NCBI GenBank assembly: GCA_003167555.1
Contig: PMSN01000002.1
Span: forward strand, 1-42,105
Reading direction: 5' to 3'
Origin: Spartobacteria bacterium
GTDB taxonomy: Bacteria; Verrucomicrobiota; Verrucomicrobiia; Chthoniobacterales; UBA10450
DNA length: 42,105 nucleotides
Positions 1 through 6,472 of the stretch are shown here, piece by piece. The translations under genes were made by a program, and so were the position numbers. Under the pieces are notes generated by a model. It made no database searches and was not told the DNA's origin. It saw only the letters and a program-made list of their open reading frames with translations. Positions within the stretch are counted from its first letter, which is position 1. Every line of letters begins with the position of its first letter.

Positions 1-6
1 CCAGCG

Positions 7-54
7 ATGACAAGCGGATGGCGTTTTCTCCATAGACAGTTTTCCGCTTGTCAT
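7..54. repeat. 12-bp inverted repeat near the left end of the island
   Basis: ATGACAAGCGGA at 7-18 is matched by its exact reverse complement at 43-54, with 24 bases between. It lies beside the CCAGCGATG copy at 1-9. It could be a recombinase arm site, or a terminator-type hairpin for the minus-strand lipoprotein gene that ends at 136. Confidence 0.5.
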
Positions 55-135
55 AACTTTTTGTAATAATATTTGGCATTTAGGGGTCTTGAGAGCCGTT
101 TCTCATCAAAACGACTGCTAGAGCCAAATACGTGG

Positions 136-669
136 CTAGAAAGGTCCTACCCAGGAGCGAGGATTGTCTATTGCCTGGTACAATTTATCCAGCCGTTTGA
201 ATGTGTCGTCAAGTCTAGCACTCTGCTCCGCGTAATCCGTATTCCATTTCTCCTGCTCCTGTCTAAAACCAGAGTGGGTGTTTCGGCTGACGGTGCCCGC
301 AAACACCAAGTCTTTGCCCAATTTTTCAACCTCTTGGGCTACTTCTCTTAGCTTGGGATTCTGGTTTTTAGTCCACTCCCTCATTTTGTCACAAATATCC
401 GTTCCGATAATAATCATTTTTTCCGCTTTCGTCGCAGGCTCTTTCTCCGCGCTCCAGTCCGAGAAGAATGAATGCTCCATCCTCTTCACCTCGACGAGAG
501 CGTCGAAAAACCTTTGGTTTTCTGCTTCTATGGCAGCCCTCTGCCGTGCCTCTATTGTAATTTCTCTGGCTTCTTTAGAGTCTCGGTTAGAAACAGCCTT
601 TTTTGGAGCATCGCAACTGCTAAACGTCAAAGCAACACCCACAAGTATAGTCAATGCATTCCGTCTCAT
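136..669 (-). CDS. Hypothetical lipoprotein
   Basis: A 177-residue protein of unknown function. The N-terminus has two arginines, a hydrophobic stretch and a lipobox-like LTFSSC, with the acceptor Cys near residue 19, so it should be lipid-anchored. The rest is highly charged and probably helical (many Glu, Lys and Arg), consistent with a coiled coil or four-helix fold. No catalytic motif is visible. It is the leftmost gene seen in the island and is transcribed in the same direction as the restriction genes, but far from them. A cargo or envelope function is possible; none can be named. Confidence 0.6.
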   Translation of the reverse strand: MRRNALTILVGVALTFSSCDAPKKAVSNRDSKEAREITIEARQRAAIEAENQRFFDALVEVKRMEHSFFSDWSAEKEPATKAEKMIIIGTDICDKMREWTKNQNPKLREVAQEVEKLGKDLVFAGTVSRNTHSGFRQEQEKWNTDYAEQSARLDDTFKRLDKLYQAIDNPRSWVGPF

Positions 670-708
670 GTATCATGAGTAGAATCATTTCTCTTGCCAG
701 CGTTTCGA

Positions 709-972
709 TTATTTTGACGCGGACGTTTTCTTTTTCTTCGCCGCCCATCGTTTCCTTTGAGCGTCTCCAATTTTGGCTCTCGCCGCCGCGCTCATCTTGC
801 TGCCCTTCTTCCGTCCCCTCTTTTTCTTTCCAGAAGCGATGGCGGCTGTTTTTCCCGAATCGTTTTTTGTCTTTTTGGAATTCGAGGCAAAGAGCGTTGA
901 AAGCTCCGCCTCCAATTCCAGCATCTCTTTCTTTATTTCTTCGGCTCGTTGAAACTTCTTAAGGTCAATCAT
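709..972 (-). CDS. Small Lys/Arg-rich DNA-binding-like protein
   Basis: About 87 residues from the ATG at 972; an in-frame ATG at 1023 would add 17 poorly conserved-looking residues. The N-terminal half is a short amphipathic helix (FQRAEEIKKEMLELEAEL). The C-terminal half is very basic, with KKRGRKKGSKMSAAARAKI followed by QRKRWA. This GRKKG...MSAAARAKI..AQRKRWA pattern is common in small bacterial nucleoid or AT-hook-like proteins. It is divergent from the mobilization genes, with the oriT-like segment between them. A role in compacting DNA or regulating the element is plausible but inferred. Confidence 0.6.
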   Translation of the reverse strand: MIDLKKFQRAEEIKKEMLELEAELSTLFASNSKKTKNDSGKTAAIASGKKKRGRKKGSKMSAAARAKIGDAQRKRWAAKKKKTSASK

Positions 973-1023
973 GCCGAACTGTACTCTTCTCTTCGATTTG
1001 GAAAAGGACTCTTTTCCAAACAC

Positions 1024-1153
1024 TAGACCCGAATTGTAGTACGTACTACAATTCGGTTTTCCGAGAGGGTCTAAAAGGGAGATTCTTCCCTTTTCAAGGG
1101 GGAAACCTTACTACTCCACTACCAAAAAGTAGTGAAATAGTAATGGGTTTCCC
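1024..1153. other. Candidate oriT: nested palindromes upstream of the mobilization genes
   Basis: The segment contains a perfect 28-bp palindrome (1029-1056) enclosed by TAGACCC (1024-1030) and GGGTCTA (1067-1073). It is followed by a hairpin with AAAAGGGA (1073-1080) and TCCCTTTT (1087-1094). Last comes a long cruciform at 1100-1153, with outer arms GGGAAACCTTACT and AGTAA-TG-GGTTTCCC, an inner stem CACTAC/GTAGTG (1117-1122, 1129-1134) and loop CAAAAA. Its place between divergent genes, next to an RHH protein and a relaxase-like gene, fits an origin of transfer. No nic site can be assigned. Confidence 0.5.
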
Positions 1154-1243
1154 GTCTTGCTCTGCCGAGGGCACTGCAATTCCACCATAAAATGAATTTC
1201 CCCTTCGTTTTTTGGTTAATGACGGGATCATGAAATGCTTTTG

Positions 1244-1263
1244 TCTCTTTCATATGAAAGAGA
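1244..1263. promoter_or_regulatory. 20-bp perfect palindrome touching the start of the RHH gene
   Basis: TCTCTTTCATATGAAAGAGA reads identically on both strands and ends on the A of the ATG chosen for the next gene. Since that gene encodes a ribbon-helix-helix protein, autoregulation through this palindrome is the simplest reading. It also contains the only purine-rich ribosome-binding-like stretch (GAAAGAG) near that start. Confidence 0.5.
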
Positions 1264-1778
1264 TGAAACGGGTCGCAAGCTTTAGCCTGACGGAGGCGGG
1301 CTACCAAGCTTTACTAACGCTAGAGAAGAGAACGAAAAAAACTCGCAAGGAGGTTGTTTCGTCTTCTTTGACGGCAGCGTTAGGAACGACACTCAGCCAG
1401 CCCGTTATTACTTTTCAGCTCCCTTCGCCCGAGGAAGTCATGTTCTTGCGGACTGAAATTCTCAATCTCGAATGTTCAGCCGATGACCTCATCAAAGCTC
1501 TTTTTGGGCTTCGTCCAAAGGACAAAGACCAAAGTAAACACATTGCTGGTCTTATTACTCAAATCCAGGACCACATTAAAGACCTTCGTGTCTTGGATAG
1601 AATTTTAAGTAATAAACAGCATTTGCTCAAAAGCCTTTCCGCTTCGGACTACAAGCTAATTCCAAAGCTCATTGATAAGGCAGAGGAAATGAAGGTAGCC
1701 GCTTTCGGAAAACACGACTCGACCAGCCGCTTGGCTCGTGCCGAGGTGCTTTTAAAACTTCTGCGGATTGTCGTCTGA
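1263..1778 (+). CDS. Ribbon-helix-helix protein, relaxosome accessory or repressor (MobC-like)
   Basis: About 171 residues from the ATG at 1263; in-frame ATGs at 1212 and 1254 are possible. Residues 1-45 fit the RHH plan: a short strand (KRVASFSLT), a first helix (EAGYQALLTLEKRT) and a second helix (TRKEVVSSSLTAAL). The remainder is helical with several Leu/Ile heptads, suited to oligomerization. The relaxase-like gene starts 3 bases after its stop, so the two are co-translated. In mobilizable elements such proteins bind oriT and help the relaxase, and often repress their own promoter. This specific role is inferred from domain type and context. Confidence 0.6.
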   Translation: MKRVASFSLTEAGYQALLTLEKRTKKTRKEVVSSSLTAALGTTLSQPVITFQLPSPEEVMFLRTEILNLECSADDLIKALFGLRPKDKDQSKHIAGLITQIQDHIKDLRVLDRILSNKQHLLKSLSASDYKLIPKLIDKAEEMKVAAFGKHDSTSRLARAEVLLKLLRIVV

Positions 1779-1781
1779 TTT

Positions 1782-2720
1782 ATGTCCTTTACTTTAATTA
1801 GTCGAAATAAACAAAGGGCAAAGTCCCAGAAGGTTCTTCGGGGAAGGGTTGCTTATCTTGAGGACCGAGAGCATTCCGCCCATGTGGATAAAATCATCTA
1901 TCCCGCGAGGAATCTTAATTGCGGCGGTCCTGGCGGCGAGGATTTCGTTTCTGAGTGTATCCGAACCGATGACGCTTATCAGGCTTATCGTGTCGGGCTT
2001 CCTGGTAGACCCTCAGAGACGTTGTTTGTTGAGATTGTTTACTCCAGCCCCACGGGCGCCCATCTTACCGACTTGGAGCGGGACTCCATCGCTACAATTG
2101 CCTTAAATCAATTCGCTCGGAATACCGCTTGCAGGTATGGCTGGCACGCCAATCCAAAGACGGGTAGGGCTGATTTGCACATTCTCCTTGCTGCAAAGGA
2201 CGACGATTATCCGCCAAAAATTGCTCTCTGGCGTGATTTTGGCGGCAAGGATGGGGCGCACCTTTACGCGTCAATGGACCGACTCGGAACCTCTATTGTT
2301 AAAGCTTTGAACAAAGAACGAAGCCTAGAGCAACAATTAAAGAGTGCTGAACAAGTCCACAAAGAAAAAGTAAAAGGTATAACTGGCAAAAACAAATCCG
2401 ACCTTGCGGCGGAATTGGCTCCTTTGAATCTGTCCCAAGCCGAGTTAGTCGAGGGAATAAAAAGCCTGGGTTACAATGTGACAAAGGAAACCGACAAAAA
2501 CATATCTGTTCTTTTTCCTGGTTCGAAAAGGGCTGCACGTTTTAACAGATCTGAACTGTTAAGAAACATTGCTGAAGTTCCTTTGGACGAGCCAACTGTT
2601 TTGCCTGCACGAGATAAAACAATTCTTAAAAGGCAAGAAATCACAAACCAAGATATTCCTCTTCCTGCTCCAAAGGCATGGAAGCCGAAGAAATGGAAAG
2701 AAGGTCCAACGATTAGGTGA
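1782..2720 (+). CDS. Relaxase-like mobilization protein
   Basis: 312 residues. The N-terminal half resembles the relaxase fold of MOB families: a Tyr in RGRVAYLED near residue 26, a strand FVEIVYSSP followed by a helix (LTDLERDSIATIALNQFA), then GWHANPKTGRADLHILLAA near residues 120-140. The last has the His...AsxLHI spacing of the relaxase metal site, although the canonical HxDxxHxH triad is not fully present. The C-terminal third is basic with coiled-coil-like stretches and ends in a Pro/Lys-rich tail. If it is a relaxase, it would nick oriT and pilot the DNA strand. It is shorter and more divergent than standard MobA/VirD2 proteins, so the call rests partly on the upstream oriT-like segment and RHH partner. 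Confidence 0.5.
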   Translation: MSFTLISRNKQRAKSQKVLRGRVAYLEDREHSAHVDKIIYPARNLNCGGPGGEDFVSECIRTDDAYQAYRVGLPGRPSETLFVEIVYSSPTGAHLTDLERDSIATIALNQFARNTACRYGWHANPKTGRADLHILLAAKDDDYPPKIALWRDFGGKDGAHLYASMDRLGTSIVKALNKERSLEQQLKSAEQVHKEKVKGITGKNKSDLAAELAPLNLSQAELVEGIKSLGYNVTKETDKNISVLFPGSKRAARFNRSELLRNIAEVPLDEPTVLPARDKTILKRQEITNQDIPLPAPKAWKPKKWKEGPTIR

Positions 2721-2733
2721 GGGGGTCCTTAAA

Positions 2734-2767
2734 CTTCTGCGCGAATTTCTTTCAGAAATTCTTGCGG
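2734..2767. repeat. 34-bp palindromic repeat, copy 1
   Basis: Core CTTCTGCGCGAATTTCTT continues to TTGCGG. It contains the perfect inverted repeat GAATTTCT-ttc-AGAAATTC, extended by CGC/GCG with a two-base bulge. It sits just past the stop of the kelch gene. On the minus strand, an ATG overlapping that stop (TAATG, 2776) opens a 15-codon ORF, 2776-2729, reading MLNPQEFLKEIRAEV. Identical in its 34 bases to copy 2. Confidence 0.8.
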
Positions 2768-2775
2768 GTTCAGCA

Positions 2776-4263
2776 TTAATCCAAAATGTAAGCCTCCACC
2801 ACCGCGACTCCTTGCGTTCCACCGTTCCCCTTTACGACCGCAGTGTACTGACCAGCGCCCAAAGTAATAAGTATTGCACTCTCTTTGTCGTTTGTTGGCG
2901 CTAATCCCGTGGCGGTGATTGCCGCTTGCTGACTTGTTTTCCAATCGTTGTTACTTGCTATTAGTGCGCCTGTGCCGTCGTGAATTTCCAAGGTTGGATC
3001 TTGGAGCGTCCCTGTGATTCCGAAAGTCGATAAACTTGGACCTATAGCCCTAACTACTACCCGACTGCTTGCACTTCCATTTCCTCCAACTATAAACCCA
3101 GCAATTAAAACATCACTTCCAGTTCCTACATGTGCTCTTGTTGAAATATTTAGTAAAGCAACGTGGGTTGGCGTTGGAGTGTACAATTCAGCGCTCGCGA
3201 GAACATTGGAGTTGTTGTCAACTCCTGCAGCGACGAGCACCTTGCTGCTGGGCAGCAACGTCGCCGTGTGAGCGGAGCGCGCGGTGTTTAGACTACCAGT
3301 ACCAGTCCAAGTCCCACTTGCTGGATCGTACAGTTCCGTGCTGACGCTGGCACTTGCGGTATTGTTAGCGGTAAAGCCTGCGGCCACGAGCACCCTGCCG
3401 TTGGGCAGCAAGGTCGCGGTATGCCTTTCCCGCGCGCTGTTCATATTTCCCGTCACCGTCCAAGTCCCGCTCGTAGGATCGTACAGTTCCGCGCTCGAGA
3501 GATAGCCGCTGGTGTCATTATATCCTCCTGCGACGAGCACCTTGCCGTTAGGCAGCAACGTCGCCGTGGGAAAATATCGCGCAGACGCGAGGCTGCCTGT
3601 AGCCGTCCAAGTCCCGAGCGCTGGATCGTACAGTTCCGCGCTCGCGAGATAGCTGTTAGAGCCTTGTCCTGCTTCCCCTTGTCCTCCCGCCACCAGCACT
3701 TTGCCGTTGGGCAGCAACGTCGCCGTGTGACCCGCGCGCGCGGGGTTTAGACTACCAGTACCAGTCCAAGTCCCACTTGCTGGGTCGTACAGTTCCGCGC
3801 TCGCGGGATAGCCGCTGTTGTTAAAACCTCCTGCGACGAGCACCTTGCCGTTGGGCAGCAACGTCGCCGTGTGACCCGCGCGCGCAGACGCGAGGCTGCC
3901 TGTAGCCGCCCAAGTCCCACTTGCTGGGTCGTACAGTTCCGCGCTCGCGAGATAGCTGCCGTTGTACCCTCCTGCGACGAGCACCTTGCCGTTGGGCAGC
4001 AACGTCGCCGTGTGACCCGCGCGCGCGGGGTTTAGACTACCAGTACCAGTCCAAGTCCCACTTGCTGGGTCGTACAGTTCCGTGCTCGCGGGATAGCTGT
4101 TGCCGTCATACCCTCCTGCGACAAGCACCTCTCCGTTGGGCAGCAACGTCGCCGTGTGATAACTGCGTGCGGTGGCGAGGCTGCCTGTGTTATTAAAAAC
4201 ACCAACGTCTGCAAAGGCTGAAACTGCGAGGGCAAAAAATGGGAAGAGAAATTTATAGTTCAT
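2776..4263 (-). CDS. Secreted kelch-repeat protein with a verrucomicrobial C-terminal domain
   Basis: 495 residues. A signal peptide (MNYKFLFPFFALAVSAFA) precedes about seven kelch blades of the form ARxxHTATLLPNGKVLVAGG...SAELYDPASGTW, enough for one beta-propeller. The last ~130 residues (from about NISTRAHVGTGSDVLIAGF, including VVRAIGPSL, LEIHDGTG and ending VVEAYILD) form a domain I associate with many secreted Verrucomicrobiota proteins. The blades are near-identical at DNA level with a period of roughly 145-165 bases, a sign of recent expansion. The gene is GC-richer than its island neighbours, so it looks like cargo acquired from the host lineage. Function is unknown; adhesion or carbohydrate binding would be typical of the fold. 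Confidence 0.85.
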   Translation of the reverse strand: MNYKFLFPFFALAVSAFADVGVFNNTGSLATARSYHTATLLPNGEVLVAGGYDGNSYPASTELYDPASGTWTGTGSLNPARAGHTATLLPNGKVLVAGGYNGSYLASAELYDPASGTWAATGSLASARAGHTATLLPNGKVLVAGGFNNSGYPASAELYDPASGTWTGTGSLNPARAGHTATLLPNGKVLVAGGQGEAGQGSNSYLASAELYDPALGTWTATGSLASARYFPTATLLPNGKVLVAGGYNDTSGYLSSAELYDPTSGTWTVTGNMNSARERHTATLLPNGRVLVAAGFTANNTASASVSTELYDPASGTWTGTGSLNTARSAHTATLLPSSKVLVAAGVDNNSNVLASAELYTPTPTHVALLNISTRAHVGTGSDVLIAGFIVGGNGSASSRVVVRAIGPSLSTFGITGTLQDPTLEIHDGTGALIASNNDWKTSQQAAITATGLAPTNDKESAILITLGAGQYTAVVKGNGGTQGVAVVEAYILD

Positions 4264-4350
4264 GTACTTGCTTTAAGCAAAGCAAGTACCCAATTAATCT
4301 CTCCTTTTATCTAACATTGAGGCAATCGTTTTTTAGCAATGATTCTTGTA

Positions 4351-4384
4351 CTTCTGCGCGAATTTCTTTCAGAAATTCTTGCGG
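4351..4384. repeat. 34-bp palindromic repeat, copy 2
   Basis: Its 34 bases are identical to copy 1. It begins 8 bases past the stop of the small minus-strand gene that ends at 4393. On the minus strand an open frame across it reads KKTPQEFLKEIRAEVQESL, in the +1 frame relative to the upstream gene. Confidence 0.8.
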
Positions 4385-4392
4385 TGTTTTCT

Positions 4393-4602
4393 TTACTTTC
4401 CTTTCTTTACAGTCAAAGTCTCTTCTTCAATAAAGACTTCTCCGACTGTTTCCCCTTCGTTGAAAATAGGAAATTTGCAGGGAGGCTTTGGGTCATAGAC
4501 TAACAACTCATCACTTACTTCGTCCATCATCTTTTGCATAAAGAGATTAACTTTCCTCGCTCCACCTTCTGGCATTTTAAACTTTATTGTAATGAGCTTC
4601 AC
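4393..4602 (-). CDS. Small hypothetical protein
   Basis: 69 residues from a GTG at 4602; AAGGAG lies directly against that GTG, which is too close, so the in-frame ATG at residue 10 (MPEGGARKVN) may be the real start. The composition is acidic in the second half (NEGETVGEVFIEEE) and it ends VKKGK. No family is recognised. It lies between two copies of the 34-bp repeat and is read in the same direction as vsr and the kelch gene, like a cassette. It may be an antitoxin-like or structural small protein, but nothing in the sequence proves it. Confidence 0.4.
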   Translation of the reverse strand: MKLITIKFKMPEGGARKVNLFMQKMMDEVSDELLVYDPKPPCKFPIFNEGETVGEVFIEEETLTVKKGK

Positions 4603-4691
4603 TCCTTACAATATGTAGCGCTTTTGTTCAGCTACAAAGAAAAAACTTTAAACGAGAACTTAGAACGATTAATTGACGGGGTCCTTGTGAA

Positions 4692-4725
4692 CTCCTGCGC
4701 GAATTTCTTTCAGAAATTCTTGCGG
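4692..4725. repeat. 34-bp palindromic repeat, copy 3
   Basis: One mismatch to copies 1 and 2 (CTCCTG for CTTCTG). It overlaps the last codons of vsr: the Vsr C-terminus HRKNF and its TGA are encoded by the repeat. In another minus-strand frame it again reads KKTPQEFLKEIRAGV. Copies 2 and 3 also share flanking bases (GTGT-TTCTT on one side). Confidence 0.8.
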
Positions 4726-5165
4726 TGTCTTCTTCGAACTTCTGTCGTTAGGCTGGTTGAAATGATTCGACGGAGTTTCTGAAGTAGTTGAGTTCGCTCT
4801 TTGCGAGCAAGCTCATGCTCCCACACTCGGAAAACAGTCCAGCCCTTCGCCCGCAGCGTCTGAGTTACGAGAACGTCCCGTGCTCGGTTCCTAGCGAGTT
4901 TTTCTTTCCAGAAATTCGCGTTGTTTGTCGGCTCCGTTGCGTGCTTCGGGCAGCAATGCCAAAAACACCCGTCAACGAATATCGCGAGTCTCAACTTGGG
5001 GAAAACGAAATCTGGCTTTCCGAATACCGCCCGATGCCTTCGCCAACCTGTGAAACCGTTTTCACGGAGCAATCGAGCGAGTGCAATTTCAGTGTCCTTA
5101 TTTCCACGCCCGCGAATTCTTCCCATCACGAGCGACCGTTTTTCTTTGGTGAAAACGTCGCTCAC
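4710..5165 (-). CDS. vsr: Very short patch repair endonuclease
   Basis: 151 residues, GTG start. Vsr endonucleases nick beside T:G mismatches that arise when 5-methylcytosine in a CCWGG-type site deaminates. Family motifs are all present: SLVMGRIRGRGNKDTEIALARLL at the N-terminus, RHRAVFGKPDFVFPKLRLAIFVDGCFWH with the catalytic Asp near residue 52, then CPKH and the WTVFRVWEHEL strand. It overlaps the stop of the nuclease gene as GTGA, so the methylase, nuclease and vsr form one translationally coupled unit. Its last residues are supplied by the 34-bp repeat, which suggests the original 3' end was replaced. Confidence 0.93.
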   Translation of the reverse strand: MSDVFTKEKRSLVMGRIRGRGNKDTEIALARLLRENGFTGWRRHRAVFGKPDFVFPKLRLAIFVDGCFWHCCPKHATEPTNNANFWKEKLARNRARDVLVTQTLRAKGWTVFRVWEHELARKERTQLLQKLRRIISTSLTTEVRRRHRKNF

Positions 5166-6472
5166 AAAACGTCAACCACGTTCACATCTTGATATAATGC
5201 AGCGATGTCTCGAGACCCGATGCGGAACTGACTGCGGCTTTTTGTCACCGCTGTCGTCGAAGCGTTTTCCAGTTTAATCCCAGGGTCGTAGTAGACTTTT
5301 CCATCTGCAAGGGACGCGAGAAGGCGGAGCGGATCGGTTTGCTCGGCAAGTCGAACACGCTTTCCGTATCTATACTCCCACCCTTGTTCGACCCGTCGTT
5401 GCGACGGGACGTAAACGACCTTCTTGTGTTTATGCAACCAGTGTTCTAGGATTTTGCTGAAACTCCAAGACGCTGCAATTTCTCCTCCGTCGTTTCGCAA
5501 CTCGACCGCTCCGCCAGCGTCTCGAATCCTTCCTGCCGTTGAATCGAAACCAGTTAACGCCATCGTTAGGTTTGTGAGCTGGCATTTGATATTCACGGAA
5601 TGTTTCCCTCCGAAATTCATTCGGTCCGCTCTTCCCGAACGGTCCGCGTAACCGAACTTGCGAACAAAGGCCGCCACTCCATTTTCTCTGTAGAAGCCGC
5701 CGTTCGGTTCGGGCGTCATGAGGGTAATTGCTTTAGCAGATTCTGGTCGGTCGAAGTTGGCGACTGCGTACTGCTTTATTTCCCAGCCCATAAAGTCTGG
5801 CGCGGCAGAGCTGTTCTTTGGAATTCCTAGCTCCGCCTCCAAAGTGAAGCCGCCGCATTGTGGCGCTTCACAGCTTGTAAATTCTCCATTCGCTCGAAGC
5901 TGTTTCGAGACAATCCAGCCGAGCCGATGGATTCGACCAAGTTCTTCAAGTAGTCGCGTCCGAGCAACGTCTGGGGTCGGAATAGTCGGCAGCGTTAGCT
6001 CGACGAAAACACCTTTGTCTGGCTGGATCCCGCCCGCACGAAATTCCGCCGCAATCGGGGAGTCGTGTCCAACGACAAAACCGACGGTGCGCTCGCCTGG
6101 GGTGACTCCAATAAAGAGGACACGCCCGAGAATTCTGCCTGCCATTAAACTTGATGGCGCTCCTTTGGAGCCAGAAAGAAATCCCGAAAAACGGACCTCG
6201 GGATACTGTGGATAAAGAATTAGCTGTGCTCTTGGGGCGTTCGTCACTTGCCCAGTTGGTAGCAGCCAACCGAAATTTATTTTCGCCTTGAACGTGTGGT
6301 TCTTCGCGTCCGTGTCGGCCTCAATTCCAGTATTCGGAAATAGATTAAGGGCCTCGAAGCCAGGCCCAAAATAAACTTGGTTTTTGGAGTTGTCGTTTTC
6401 AGCAAGTGACTTCGCGTAAAGCTTAATGCAGCCCGCGCCCATCATCATTTGTTTTAACTGTGTCAGATTCAT
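5162..6472 (-). CDS. MvaI/BcnI-family type II restriction endonuclease
   Basis: 436 residues from the ATG at 6472; the open frame continues upstream to 6712, but that part lies inside the methylase gene in another frame. The MvaI/BcnI hallmark is clear: GGFTLEAELGI (Glu 212) followed by APDFMGWEIKQ, giving Asp 226 and Glu 231-x-Lys 233 of the PD-ExK site. Known members cut CCWGG or CCSGG. The N-terminal ~170 residues are an extra domain not needed for the catalytic core. The start overlaps the methylase stop as ATGA, and the stop overlaps the vsr start. Cognate specificity of CCNGG/CCWGG type is inferred from the Dcm-like methylase and Vsr. Confidence 0.88.
   Translation of the reverse strand: MNLTQLKQMMMGAGCIKLYAKSLAENDNSKNQVYFGPGFEALNLFPNTGIEADTDAKNHTFKAKINFGWLLPTGQVTNAPRAQLILYPQYPEVRFSGFLSGSKGAPSSLMAGRILGRVLFIGVTPGERTVGFVVGHDSPIAAEFRAGGIQPDKGVFVELTLPTIPTPDVARTRLLEELGRIHRLGWIVSKQLRANGEFTSCEAPQCGGFTLEAELGIPKNSSAAPDFMGWEIKQYAVANFDRPESAKAITLMTPEPNGGFYRENGVAAFVRKFGYADRSGRADRMNFGGKHSVNIKCQLTNLTMALTGFDSTAGRIRDAGGAVELRNDGGEIAASWSFSKILEHWLHKHKKVVYVPSQRRVEQGWEYRYGKRVRLAEQTDPLRLLASLADGKVYYDPGIKLENASTTAVTKSRSQFRIGSRDIAALYQDVNVVDVL

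Noticed and set aside
3284-4196. Several forward open frames across the kelch gene
   Set aside because: Produced by the tandem blade DNA read on the wrong strand; the repeats make them look recurrent.
2734-4725. The three 34-bp repeats as classical integron attC sites
   Set aside because: They lack a paired RYYYAAC/GTTRRRY core, and no IntI-type integrase with its extra motif is present; the recombinase here is an ordinary island integrase.
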